DNA of 41,540 bases from a virus. The translations under genes and the position numbers were made by a program. Every line of letters starts with the position of its first letter. The stretch's first letter is position 1. The notes beneath the pieces are model-generated. The model was not told the origin of the DNA. It saw only the letters and a program-made list of their open reading frames with translations, and did not search any database. The stretch is taken from positions 1-41,540 of IMG/VR virus record IMGVR_UViG_3300036770_002274; one strand, given 5' to 3'. This document shows positions 14,449 through 23,356 of the stretch, piece after piece.

Positions 14449-17025
14449 ATGGATATCCGTAAAATTTTAGATATAATAGCAGAAGCACAAAAGCCATTAC
14501 AAGAGTTTATGGACACTGGTGGCGGTGATGACGGCGGTGACGAATTGGCACAGCGCGTTATTGAGATGTATTTTGAGGATGGGTTGCGTGAACTAGAAAT
14601 CGCAAGAATTGAAGGCATTCCGGAAGAATTAGTACATAGAATCATAGACCGTCATGAGCGTGGTCTAGATGAAGCAGAAAAGCCACTAGCAAAGGGCATG
14701 AAGGTCATGAGCCTAGCCCAATTTTTACAACAAAGTGGTGTTGAAGCACCTGAAGGTAAAGAGGAAACAGTCAACGAATTGAGTCCTAAAACCAAAAAGA
14801 ATTATAGTGCTGCTGCCAAACTTGATAAGAAATATAATGATAACAATATAGACAAGGCCAAGAGAATGAGCCAAGAGCAGCCACATAAAAAGGCTGAATG
14901 GGAAGATGAAATAGAGTTTCTAAAGTCTGTCAACGCCAAGCGTGATCGCGGCTTGAAAAGAGCAGGTGTTGCGGAAGGTCATGCTGATCAACAACGCAAA
15001 GTTTTCAAAAAGAATGGCAAGCCAGTAGGTGAAGTCGGTATTGATAGAGAAAGTAGTCCAGGTGTTGGACAATGGTACATGAAGTGCTATGCTTACGATA
15101 TAGACTATTCAGGTTACGACTCATATGAAGAAGCCGTAGCAGAACTAAAACATTGCCTAAAGCAAGGTGTGGCGGAGGGAGCACCAGAACTATTGAAAGC
15201 AGAGATGCCATTAGTTCGTCATGCTGAAAAATTGTTAGCACAAAACGGTGTCAGCAAAAATAATCCTGATTATCAGAAACATCTTGCTAACACAATCAAA
15301 CATCTTCGTAAGTTTGGAAACATAGACCTAATCAATAAGCAAGATGTTAAGGAAGGCACAGTAACCCCTATCAGATCATATCTAGTTATGGCAAGTAGAC
15401 CAGGCAGAGGTATGTATACGGATGTTGATGTTTTGATCAAGGATACTGGTACAGGTAAGATTGTTGGACATGTTACAGGTAGAAATGCTCACCCAAACAT
15501 GGATAATGAAATGGATATTGCCCATTACGAACTAACATTGAACAAAGATGGCATAGGACCTGATCTAAAGAACGGATTTGAATTTGAAGCATATGGCGAC
15601 CCTAATTTACCGACAAAAAGTGGTTATAAAGTTTTTGCTACAGACAATAGCGGAAAGAATATACCAAAGCAAAAACCTAAACCTCGTAGTGATGTTGGAC
15701 AAAAGGTCGTACAACTACGACCAGAACAACCTAAAAAACCACAAGGTCTATCAGTATTTTCTCAAGGAAATTTAGAGAAAGCAGCACAAACTGCCAAAGA
15801 CGATGATAGAGATTATGGTCCAGGTATGGAACTAGTTTCAAATGTTGATTGGTATGCATTTTTAGAAAAGTTCTTTGGCAAAGAACTATTAGATGTAGAT
15901 AGTGCTAATGAGATGGGCTATACTGATTGGACAGATAATGGTGATATTGCCTTTACTAGCGGAGAAGGCTCTGTTGCTAAAAAAGTAGATGAAGCAGAAA
16001 AATTAGGTGGCGTATCAGCAAGAAAACTTCCACCAGAAGAAATGAGAGCCTACCTTGACAGAATTACTAAAAAAGAAAAAGAAAAGACAGACAAGTATAA
16101 ACTACCATATATTCATAGCAGTAATATTCCTATCGTCAATGACGATGGTCAGAAATATGATCTACAAAAGTTAGCCGCCGCATTTAGCGAACGCCCAACT
16201 AAAATTCTAAAGCAAAATGAAAAGATGCAGCATAGTGATGGTACTAGCAGCCAATTCTATAATGTTGGCTTACCAGCACTAAAGGGACTAGCAATAGATG
16301 AAGATACTGGCGAATTCGTAGTCATTGACACATGCCCAGGTGCTGGAGCATGTAAACTAGTATGTTATGCCATGAAAGGCGGATATGTACAATGGAAGGC
16401 AAGCAGCCTTGGTCAAACAAAACTATTGAACTTCTTATACAATGATCCAGATGGATTCATGGGTATGCTAGAAAGTGAAATTGCTGGTTATGAAGCAAAG
16501 AACAAGAAAAAGAATATCAAGACAATTATACGCTGGCATGATGCTGGTGACTTCTTTAGTCCACAATATCTAGCAAAAGCATTTGATCTAGCAAAGAAAT
16601 TCCCAGATGTTGATTTCTATGCTTACACTAAACTAGCAGGTGTGGCACAGGGCGAAAAACCAGACAACTTCAAAATCAATTTCAGTGCTGGCGCACAGCC
16701 AAGTCAAGAAAAGAAAATTGACTTTCAAAAGACAAAGAATAGTCGTATTGTTCCAAAAGAACTATTCAGTGACGCACTTGAGAAAGATAGTAGTGGCAAG
16801 TGGCAGTATACAAGCCCACAAGCACAACAAGCAGTCAAAGATCGTATGGCTATCAAGTATAGCCTAGATCCAAAATCAGTTATCACTTATGATGAGATGA
16901 TGAAAATTCCAGTTGATAAGAGCCCAGATGCTAAAGGCAAATGGAATGTTATCGTCAAGCCAGGTGATGGCGATGATGCTGCTAACCGTAATGATGTATT
17001 GAGCAGTCTATTGCTTATACACTAA
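14449..17025 (+). CDS. Virion polyprotein-like protein with GP88-type cysteine domain
   Basis: 858 residues; the only plus-strand gene. The N-terminus MDIRKILDIIAE resembles a T4 capsid-targeting peptide ending in I-A-E. Sites of the form [ILV]-x-E followed by Ala, Gly or Leu recur after residues 12, 75, 110, 176, 243, 302 and 515, several in the linker form GVAEG. They divide the chain into small modules, one being a beta-rich domain at about 177-243. The C-terminal part (about 545-858) resembles the phage GP88 family: cysteines in CPGAGACKLVCYA at 629, 635 and 639, then RWHDAGDF at 695-702 and FYAYTK. A metal or iron-sulphur centre is plausible. Probably a late gene, cut by a prohead protease and packaged; this is inference. 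Confidence 0.7.
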   Translation: MDIRKILDIIAEAQKPLQEFMDTGGGDDGGDELAQRVIEMYFEDGLRELEIARIEGIPEELVHRIIDRHERGLDEAEKPLAKGMKVMSLAQFLQQSGVEAPEGKEETVNELSPKTKKNYSAAAKLDKKYNDNNIDKAKRMSQEQPHKKAEWEDEIEFLKSVNAKRDRGLKRAGVAEGHADQQRKVFKKNGKPVGEVGIDRESSPGVGQWYMKCYAYDIDYSGYDSYEEAVAELKHCLKQGVAEGAPELLKAEMPLVRHAEKLLAQNGVSKNNPDYQKHLANTIKHLRKFGNIDLINKQDVKEGTVTPIRSYLVMASRPGRGMYTDVDVLIKDTGTGKIVGHVTGRNAHPNMDNEMDIAHYELTLNKDGIGPDLKNGFEFEAYGDPNLPTKSGYKVFATDNSGKNIPKQKPKPRSDVGQKVVQLRPEQPKKPQGLSVFSQGNLEKAAQTAKDDDRDYGPGMELVSNVDWYAFLEKFFGKELLDVDSANEMGYTDWTDNGDIAFTSGEGSVAKKVDEAEKLGGVSARKLPPEEMRAYLDRITKKEKEKTDKYKLPYIHSSNIPIVNDDGQKYDLQKLAAAFSERPTKILKQNEKMQHSDGTSSQFYNVGLPALKGLAIDEDTGEFVVIDTCPGAGACKLVCYAMKGGYVQWKASSLGQTKLLNFLYNDPDGFMGMLESEIAGYEAKNKKKNIKTIIRWHDAGDFFSPQYLAKAFDLAKKFPDVDFYAYTKLAGVAQGEKPDNFKINFSAGAQPSQEKKIDFQKTKNSRIVPKELFSDALEKDSSGKWQYTSPQAQQAVKDRMAIKYSLDPKSVITYDEMMKIPVDKSPDAKGKWNVIVKPGDGDDAANRNDVLSSLLLIH

Positions 17026-17851
17026 CTTTTAGCAGATCCTTGAAGTCATACATGTGTTTCATGTAACGACCTGGATTATCTAGTACGCTAACTGCAGGAT
17101 CGCCTTTCTTTCGTGGTCCTACTACAACATCAAAGTTTGTTTGGTTGACGATCTTGAACATCTCAACCATATCACGCACACTCTTGCCTACACCATGTCC
17201 TAGATTCTCTAATCCATTTGCTGGCTGTTCAATAGCCATCATCAATGCGTTACAGATTTCATAAACATGTACATAATCACGCACACAAGTACCATCTGGT
17301 GTGTCATAGTCATCACCGTGAATAGTGAAAGTGCCACTATCTTTAGCCTTGATCAATGCTGATAGTAATCCATCTGGATTAGTTGGCTGTATACCATCCA
17401 TGCCCACGACATTATAGAATCTAAACATAGTATAATCTTTTGGATTATGTTTGGTACAATACTCTACAACACAATCCTCGCTTGCTCGTTTACTGATGCT
17501 ATATGGATTAGCGCAAAGGCTTGCTTGCCCTGTACTAGCATAGATAAAATTATTTGTTGGAATCTTATTCAATACATTCATAGTACCATTGACATTGGTA
17601 ATGTAATAGAGTATGGGCATAGTTTCGCTTAGTCCAACATTGACTAGTGCGGCTAAATGAATGACGGCATCATATGGTTCTGTCTGATCTGGAATCGTGA
17701 ACAGACGATTGATGTCTACCTTGTAGAACTTATCAACTGGCACAATTGGATCATTGATATCTAATCCATGAACTTCATAATTACCCTTCAACATCTTACA
17801 TAGATGACTGCCGATATATCCACTACTACCTGTTACTAATACTTTTTTCAT
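17015..17851 (-). CDS. NAD-dependent sugar epimerase/dehydratase (GalE-like)
   Basis: 278 residues, short-chain dehydrogenase fold. N-terminal NAD site VLVTGSSGYIGSHL, then DAVIHLAALVNVG, catalytic Thr/Ser region YASTGQ and the YxxxK pair in NPYSISKRASED, and C-terminal GLENLGHGVGKSVRDMV as in UDP-glucose 4-epimerases. It is shorter than E. coli GalE (338). It supplies or modifies a nucleotide sugar, probably for the glycosyltransferase whose stop it overlaps (17848). Its 3' end overlaps the convergent polyprotein gene by 11 bases. Confidence 0.88.
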   Translation of the reverse strand: MKKVLVTGSSGYIGSHLCKMLKGNYEVHGLDINDPIVPVDKFYKVDINRLFTIPDQTEPYDAVIHLAALVNVGLSETMPILYYITNVNGTMNVLNKIPTNNFIYASTGQASLCANPYSISKRASEDCVVEYCTKHNPKDYTMFRFYNVVGMDGIQPTNPDGLLSALIKAKDSGTFTIHGDDYDTPDGTCVRDYVHVYEICNALMMAIEQPANGLENLGHGVGKSVRDMVEMFKIVNQTNFDVVVGPRKKGDPAVSVLDNPGRYMKHMYDFKDLLKVSV

Positions 17852-19194
17852 AATAATACTAATCCTTCAAATAAATTTTTACTGGTCACTTCTTCTGTTG
17901 GTTCAAAAGTTGGGTCTTTAGTTAGATAAGTTTCCCTATCAGTATAAATGATACGAAATTTATGTTTGTTGTTATAAACTGATCGTATATCATTTTCTAA
18001 ACTCAATACCTTTCTGTTCAAATCACTTATAAATGTTCTGTATTTGACTGTAGTTTGATTACAGATTTTTGCTTTACTAGAGTCAACTTGTTTAGGCTTA
18101 TAGTCATTGAAGCAAGTATTCCACTTATGAAAGATACTATCTTGTAATGCCTGTACATGAGCAAGTGCGCCAGTTTCATAATACTTTTCGCTAGTATCAA
18201 ACTTATTATACAAATCTGTGACTATACTTGCCATATTCTTTTTGTTACAAGTATAGAAATACTTACTGTCAAAGTTATTTGTCCAGCGCATATTTTCTAA
18301 TGCTACAGTTGGCATCTGTGTCATTTGCTCTAAGAATGCTATTCCATAACTTTCAACAATACTTGGATTGAATGCTACGCGACAACTAGTAATAAAGTCT
18401 ACCTTTTCTACACCAATCTTGTCGTAGACAATTTTATAATCTTTAGTAATCTTTTTTAGTTCTTTTTCAAATTTTTCAGCACCATTTTCGCTAGTCATAA
18501 CTCTAGCAGGTAGTCCAGTTTGTTTGATTAGTTCTAGATATAATTCATAGTTCTTACCTTCTTCCCAACGACCAATAAACAATACACCTTCTCTTGGTTT
18601 ATTATGTTTTTCTAATAGACCTTTTTCTGGCAATGGGATAGGTAACTCATAAGCATTTTCAAATTGTAATCTATTGAATAAACTTTGTGTGCCTATATGT
18701 ATGCCCGGCAGTTGTAGTTCGCTACGCATACTCTCGTTGACACAAGACAAGAATGGATTCTTTGTGTCTTTGAATATTTGACTTTCTAAATGTGTATAGG
18801 CAATAATTTGTATTTGATTTTCTAGACCCATATCATGTACAAGTCTTACTGTTTCATAAGTGTTACAGATAAAAACATCGTACATGTTATTTCGCAATGC
18901 TTCCATGATAGCATAACGGAAGTTGATCATTCTTTCATAGCAATAACTATCTGGTTTTCCAAATATAGTTTGATGATCAGTATATAATAGATTCTTTTTG
19001 TTCTCAATATAGATAATATTGTCTGTTAGATTGAAGGCAAACGATTCATCATATGGTTTTTTGTCTGTGATAATATCTACCTTGATACCATGTTGGTTCA
19101 TCAACTCACAGAAACTTTTAGCGAATTGTCCTACACCACCAGTAGGCTTTAGATATTCGCTGCTCATTAGAAATGCTATTCTTTTATTATACAT
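17848..19194 (-). CDS. Glycosyltransferase, GT4-like (GT-B fold)
   Basis: 448 residues. The N-terminal acceptor domain has the glycine-rich PTGGVGQFAKSF loop; the donor domain has VLFIGRWEEGKNYELYLELI, the SRVAFNPS-like strand and an acidic ESYGIAFLEQM corresponding to the E-x7-E motif of GT4 enzymes. The donor could be the sugar made by the adjacent epimerase. The target (modified DNA base, virion protein or host glycan) is not visible from sequence. Own promoter at 19203-19231, TAGGAG ribosome site. Confidence 0.85.
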   Translation of the reverse strand: MYNKRIAFLMSSEYLKPTGGVGQFAKSFCELMNQHGIKVDIITDKKPYDESFAFNLTDNIIYIENKKNLLYTDHQTIFGKPDSYCYERMINFRYAIMEALRNNMYDVFICNTYETVRLVHDMGLENQIQIIAYTHLESQIFKDTKNPFLSCVNESMRSELQLPGIHIGTQSLFNRLQFENAYELPIPLPEKGLLEKHNKPREGVLFIGRWEEGKNYELYLELIKQTGLPARVMTSENGAEKFEKELKKITKDYKIVYDKIGVEKVDFITSCRVAFNPSIVESYGIAFLEQMTQMPTVALENMRWTNNFDSKYFYTCNKKNMASIVTDLYNKFDTSEKYYETGALAHVQALQDSIFHKWNTCFNDYKPKQVDSSKAKICNQTTVKYRTFISDLNRKVLSLENDIRSVYNNKHKFRIIYTDRETYLTKDPTFEPTEEVTSKNLFEGLVLL

Positions 19195-19202
19195 ATACTC
19201 CT

Positions 19203-19231
19203 ATGTTACTATGTTTGTTGTATTTTGTCAA
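19203..19231 (-). promoter_or_regulatory. Sigma70 promoter for glycosyltransferase-epimerase operon
   Basis: -35 TTGACA (19226-19231), 17-base spacer, -10 TAACAT (19203-19208), just upstream of a TAGGAG site and the ATG at 19194. Confidence 0.75.
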
Positions 19232-19272
19232 CAAATACTTATCCTGTTTGTTGGCGTAAAATGTCGGACTAT

Positions 19273-19770
19273 TTACATATCCTGATAGGGCAAAAGAATA
19301 TCGGGTATTTGTACAACATCCAAATACTTCAATGGATTCATCTTCACCCGGTGCGGGGTAATTGAATTGTGGCGAGGACGATTATCAAAAGGAAGATAGT
19401 AAGGTTTTAGTGGATAAATGTCAAACGGCTCAGTATCAATGATATCTAATACCAAACTGTTCAGGTCCTGAATAGTCATGCCGCTATTAGGACTTAGCCA
19501 CTCTACAGGTTCTCCATAAATATAATGTGTTTTACTAGCAGTTTTTTCTTTTACTAAATTTTCTAATGATACGATCTGACCATAAGGACCGTAAAATACA
19601 TTAGTAAAAGCCTGTTCTCCGCCGCTTTGATCGCTGTATTGACATACACGAATCCTAGGGCGAATAGTTATACCATAACCAACACGATGTACGGACTTAC
19701 CGTCGTGGATAAAGTAGTGACTAGTTTCAATCAAATAAAAGAATTGAAACTCTGGTAAAATTTTAGCCAT
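19273..19770 (-). CDS. Hypothetical protein, possibly GIY-YIG/T5orf172-like
   Basis: 165 residues from the ATG at 19770, whose codons overlap the upstream stop; an in-frame ATG at 19782 is the alternative. The first half, VHRVGYGITIRPRIRVCQYS followed by FTNVFYGPYGQIVSLENLVK, resembles the strand-Gly-loop-Arg-Tyr and late Glu arrangement of GIY-YIG-type nucleases, but the canonical GIY is not intact. The call is tentative. The C-terminus is Pro-rich. Confidence 0.4.
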   Translation of the reverse strand: MAKILPEFQFFYLIETSHYFIHDGKSVHRVGYGITIRPRIRVCQYSDQSGGEQAFTNVFYGPYGQIVSLENLVKEKTASKTHYIYGEPVEWLSPNSGMTIQDLNSLVLDIIDTEPFDIYPLKPYYLPFDNRPRHNSITPHRVKMNPLKYLDVVQIPDILLPYQDM

Positions 19771-21073
19771 TGACAAACTCATTGCGAATTGATTTAGGAA
19801 GGTGATCAGTCAAGTCGCCTGCTTTGGCACTATTAAAGTTATCAACAATATCAGGCAACTCATGTGTGCCACCAAATTTGCGATATAACTTCAACATGAG
19901 TACCAATGATGCCATCTTGTCTGTCACTATTTCGTCGGTAGAAGGATCCTTACTCCATTCTTTAGCAAACCATTTAGCAAAAGTACTGGTACTTTCGCTT
20001 GCTAAATGATCTGGGCCACCGGAAAAGTGCGTTTGAATAATAGCAATAAACGGTTCCATAAATTCTTGCTGGAACTCATCACTATAAACATCGGCAATGT
20101 CTGACATATATTGAAAAAGTTCGCCAAACAAGGTTATTTCCATAATATGTAGTTGACGATTGGGCCAGTGTTTAGCATGAGTTCGTAGGATAAATCGCCA
20201 GGCATCGCGCTTTTCTTGTGTCTTGCGATACTTACGCATTTCGGCTATAGCCAAAATTGCGCGGGGATGAGAAAGATTTTCTTCATCAAACTCACTGATA
20301 GGTTCATATCCTTCTTCTTCGCAGATTTTTTGGATGAGATGCGAATGACGGTATTCATCATCAGTTTTGCCATCTAAACGATAGCACAAAACTTCAATAC
20401 GATGATGGTCAAATGGTCCGGGCTTTTTACTAGCCATACCATTATCAACATACCACTTGAATCGCAAAATAGAACGATCATCAGTTTCAATATATGCGAA
20501 CGGCACAGTCAATTCACCGATATCACCCTCGTAGTCATACCACAAGCCATGATAAGCCAGTGCGGTCTCATAAATTAGAGTATGTTGTCCGTTGCCTGCG
20601 TGGTATTTGCCCTTGCTATCTTTAGTGCCTGTGATGATAGACATATAGGGTTCATCAAACTTTTCAGGATTACCGATTTTCAAAACATGGGCGTGATCTA
20701 ATTTACGCTGGACATCTTCATCAATGTCAATATCCTTGACCTTCACTTCAGCCAACTTTGCCCGCAACTTTCGGCTGTACATCTTACCATCTTTTTTCAG
20801 GTCATCAAAATGTTTTTGTACATTTACGGTTTTACTGTTGAGGAACTCCCCAAGCAAATCAAGTGCTGTGATTGTATTATAATCACCCTGTTTACGCTTG
20901 AAACGATGCTGGAGTTGGGTAGCGTACTTTGCCTCTTTAGGCTTTTTATACTTGTATTTGAATTGAGTAAGGGTTATACTACCATCAGAATTAGTAGACA
21001 TGCCATTACGAGCAATACGACCACTGTTCGTAATAACCTTTTTTCCTTCTTCTATGATTGCTTTCTTAGCCAT
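19763..21073 (-). CDS. ParB/DndB-like domain protein
   Basis: 436 residues. After a basic N-terminus, residues about 105-165 read VKVKDIDIDEDVQRKLDHAH ... GKYHAGNGQHTLIYETAL: the pattern of ParB/Srx-like domains (positioning strand, conserved GQHT in place of G-x-HR). The remaining C-terminal half is helical and unassigned. ParB-like phage proteins are varied (nucleases, CTPases, DNA-modification partners), so the activity is open. First gene behind the strong promoter 21115-21143. Confidence 0.65.
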   Translation of the reverse strand: MAKKAIIEEGKKVITNSGRIARNGMSTNSDGSITLTQFKYKYKKPKEAKYATQLQHRFKRKQGDYNTITALDLLGEFLNSKTVNVQKHFDDLKKDGKMYSRKLRAKLAEVKVKDIDIDEDVQRKLDHAHVLKIGNPEKFDEPYMSIITGTKDSKGKYHAGNGQHTLIYETALAYHGLWYDYEGDIGELTVPFAYIETDDRSILRFKWYVDNGMASKKPGPFDHHRIEVLCYRLDGKTDDEYRHSHLIQKICEEEGYEPISEFDEENLSHPRAILAIAEMRKYRKTQEKRDAWRFILRTHAKHWPNRQLHIMEITLFGELFQYMSDIADVYSDEFQQEFMEPFIAIIQTHFSGGPDHLASESTSTFAKWFAKEWSKDPSTDEIVTDKMASLVLMLKLYRKFGGTHELPDIVDNFNSAKAGDLTDHLPKSIRNEFVNG

Positions 21074-21114
21074 AATTACACGATCTCCCTATTAGGGTTA
21101 TATAACGTGAATCA

Positions 21115-21143
21115 AGTATAGTACATTGCTGGATCTATGTCAA
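21115..21143 (-). promoter_or_regulatory. Strong sigma70 promoter
   Basis: -35 TTGACA (21138-21143, consensus), 17-base spacer, -10 TATACT (21115-21120), with an A/T-rich tract and repeat element copy 4 just upstream. Confidence 0.82.
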
Positions 21144-21157
21144 GAATTATAATTCGT

Positions 21158-21175
21158 TATAAATCAATAACTTGC
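21158..21175 (-). repeat. Promoter-upstream repeat element, copy 4
   Basis: Minus strand GCAAGTTATTGATTTATA, about 15 bases before the -35, the same distance as copy 1. Following bases GAATTATA are also shared with copy 1. Confidence 0.6.
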
Positions 21176-21200
21176 AGAGCCGTTAAAATAAACGGGTAAT

Positions 21201-21908
21201 CTAATTATGCTTTTTGATTATTAGTCTAATTGCTTCTTCGTTATCCAATTTTAATTTTTCTTTAAGATCATTGGACGCTTTAAAATCGCACATTTTTTCT
21301 AGATATTCCAAATGTTGCAAAGGCAGTGGATGGGGATCCAAATTTATTGAAAATCCCGGGGTAGGCACACTATGCCAATCATTATTAAAAAGTGTTTTAT
21401 GTACGCTTGGTAAAATTCTGTCTAAAGTATTTTTATATAATTTAAACAAATGATCAATATTTTCTTCCGGTAAATTATAACCATATTGGTTTGTATTTAC
21501 AATATCAATCATAGACATTATTTGATGTTTACACCCAATTTTGTCTAATAATAGTTGTGCAGCATGGAATAAAGGAATATCTCTTTCAAAACATCCACGT
21601 ATATCAACAAAATTTTTTACAAATCCTTTAGGATAATAATCTTGATTAAATATGTGCCCGGGTGTAATCCAACGTCCTTTTATAAATCTATCTTCTCTAG
21701 TTACATTTGTCCACATAATCATCACTGTATCTTTATCAGTTATATTATGTTCTGCAATTTTTGTAATCAATCTATTAAAAATATAAAAGTTTCCTGCACC
21801 CGCACATCCAAAATTATATGACTCATCAAATTGTGTACCAACTATATCAGCCCATGTAGGCCAATCAAATTTTGTAAAACTACACCCGAAAGCGAAAAAC
21901 CTACTCAT
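21201..21908 (-). CDS. SGNH/GDSL-like hydrolase
   Basis: 235 residues with the four SGNH blocks: block I FAFGCSFTKFD (nucleophile Ser in GCSFT), block II Gly in YNFGCAGAGN, block III Asn in IMWTNVTRED and block V DPHPLPLQHL carrying the Asp and His. Family members are esterases or acyl/acetyl hydrolases acting on lipids or O-acetylated glycans. No signal peptide is seen, so it acts in the cytoplasm or as a virion part; which is unknown. Confidence 0.75.
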   Translation of the reverse strand: MSRFFAFGCSFTKFDWPTWADIVGTQFDESYNFGCAGAGNFYIFNRLITKIAEHNITDKDTVMIMWTNVTREDRFIKGRWITPGHIFNQDYYPKGFVKNFVDIRGCFERDIPLFHAAQLLLDKIGCKHQIMSMIDIVNTNQYGYNLPEENIDHLFKLYKNTLDRILPSVHKTLFNNDWHSVPTPGFSINLDPHPLPLQHLEYLEKMCDFKASNDLKEKLKLDNEEAIRLIIKKHN

Positions 21909-22132
21909 AACTCACCCTTCAAACGTTTTACTAGGTATGTATCCTTGTCTACCCAACAATAAACTTTATACATATCTTGAAAGGCGTATTCTTCAGTTTC
22001 TAGTTTGTATGCCTTTCGTAACCATAGTAATTTGCCACTATAACCACAATATCTAGGTAACCAACATATTTTTAGTGTGACTATCAATGGGTACCTATCT
22101 GGATATGGAATTCTTTCAATATAGAATGGCAA
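21905..22132 (-). CDS. Small hypothetical protein, TTG start
   Basis: 75 residues, aromatic-rich (MPFYIERIPYPDRYPLIVTL). TTG at 22132 directly follows the queE stop, with GGGG seven bases upstream; no ATG is available in the first 50 codons. Probably translated by coupling with queE. Function unknown. Confidence 0.5.
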   Translation of the reverse strand: MPFYIERIPYPDRYPLIVTLKICWLPRYCGYSGKLLWLRKAYKLETEEYAFQDMYKVYCWVDKDTYLVKRLKGEL

Positions 22133-22999
22133 TCAAGTACCCCAAGCATTCTTGAACAATGGCACTTGAATTCTATCGCTATATCGTAATCCATACTTCA
22201 TTGCTAGTTCAGCAACAGTACGATTGTTCAAACTGTACACGCTTTCAACACCACCTACTGGCATAAAGTATACATGACCCCTAAAGCCTGCTTTTTGATA
22301 TACCTTTACTGCTTCTAAGGCCTCGTTGCAATCTTGCTCACTTGCAATTACGAATTTTAAATATGTGTATCCGACATTTTGATATGAAATCACAGCGTCA
22401 GGGTTTATTGCAATTGTTTGATCCTCACCGCTTACACTAAGTTTTGGACTAACGCTGAATGTAACACCGAAATCATAAGACCTGCCCATATAAAAATTGT
22501 CAAATCCTTCCATCCATTCATAAAGATACATTGACAATTCTTGACTTAAACGCTGTGTACCATTTGTTTCAAATGTAATCTCTTTGAGATTTTTCATCAA
22601 AGGATGATTAAGTAAATCTGGATATGCTTTCTGCCATCCTAGTAGCGGTTCACCGCCTGTGATGACTAAGTGTTCGTCTCGCCATTCTTTGTGTGGGAGG
22701 ATATTGACGATAGCCTCCGCAAGGCTATCCGTTGTATAAAACGCTGAAAGATGCTTGAACCTAGGATCCCAACTAGCATAAGAATCACAACCGGTGCTAA
22801 CCAGTGGTAAGTCTCTATAAGATTTATATAACTTTGCATCGACGGTAAGACGTTCATTTGTCTTTTCTCCTCTTGGCATACCGAAACCATCACATTTGAA
22901 ATTACAGCCAAACGTTCTTAAGAACACGCTAGGTACGCCCATGTAACGGCCTTCACCTTGTATACTATAGAATAATTCTGAAACTTTGATTTTGCTCAT
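22133..22999 (-). CDS. queE: 7-carboxy-7-deazaguanine synthase QueE (radical SAM)
   Basis: 288 residues. Converts 6-carboxytetrahydropterin to 7-carboxy-7-deazaguanine (CDG), the third step of 7-deazaguanine synthesis. Diagnostic features: SELFYSIQGEGRYMGVPSVF at the N-terminus, FGCNFKC, CDSYASW, and VITGGEPLL. The iron-sulphur cluster motif is split: Cys32, Cys36 and then Cys71, a CX3CX34C spacing instead of the usual CX3CX2C, with a 32-residue insertion carrying PRGEKTNERLT. The substrate-facing DSYASW box is kept. A perfect -10 lies five bases before the ATG, so the message may be leaderless. Confidence 0.92.
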   Translation of the reverse strand: MSKIKVSELFYSIQGEGRYMGVPSVFLRTFGCNFKCDGFGMPRGEKTNERLTVDAKLYKSYRDLPLVSTGCDSYASWDPRFKHLSAFYTTDSLAEAIVNILPHKEWRDEHLVITGGEPLLGWQKAYPDLLNHPLMKNLKEITFETNGTQRLSQELSMYLYEWMEGFDNFYMGRSYDFGVTFSVSPKLSVSGEDQTIAINPDAVISYQNVGYTYLKFVIASEQDCNEALEAVKVYQKAGFRGHVYFMPVGGVESVYSLNNRTVAELAMKYGLRYSDRIQVPLFKNAWGT

Positions 23000-23004
23000 A
23001 CTTT

Positions 23005-23033
23005 ATTATAACACCTATATTTAGGCTGTTCAA
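23005..23033 (-). promoter_or_regulatory. Sigma70 promoter abutting queE
   Basis: -35 TTGAAC (23028-23033), 17-base spacer, consensus -10 TATAAT (23005-23010). Only five bases (AAAGT) separate the -10 from the queE ATG, so transcription should begin at about the start codon. Confidence 0.7.
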
Positions 23034-23356
23034 TGTTTAGCCTTCTTTTTCTTGTCCAATACTTTTTTACCGCGTTCACGCATAGCAGCAAGTATGTCTT
23101 TCTTGCTTTTTGATTTTGCTTCTACAACCTTTTTCACTTTAGGTATTTTGGGTCTATTACCTAACTCTAGTTTAGGTTCTTCTACTTTCTTTTGTTTTGG
23201 ATAGATTCTAAGTAAACCATCAAGCAAACCATACTCAGTAGTCTGTGTGACCAACTTGTAACCGTTGAAAAGTACTATTTTTTCAGCGGTATTTGCTACC
23301 AAATAATCTCTGAATTCACTAAGACTATTCCATTTTAGTTTTTTAGGAGTATACAT
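23030..23356 (-). CDS. Lys-rich hypothetical protein
   Basis: 108 residues from the ATG at 23356 (TAATG overlap with the upstream stop; GAGG eight bases before). The N-terminal 50 residues are mixed (YTPKKLKWNSLSEFRDYLV); the C-terminal half is very Lys-rich (KKDILAAMRERGKKVLDKKK), suggesting nucleic-acid binding. No family. Confidence 0.6.
   Translation of the reverse strand: MYTPKKLKWNSLSEFRDYLVANTAEKIVLFNGYKLVTQTTEYGLLDGLLRIYPKQKKVEEPKLELGNRPKIPKVKKVVEAKSKSKKDILAAMRERGKKVLDKKKKAKH

Noticed and set aside
14449-17025. Reading the cysteine domain as a standard radical SAM enzyme
   Set aside because: The cysteines are spaced C-x5-C-x3-C, not CX3CX2C, and the surrounding sequence fits the GP88-like phage family better.
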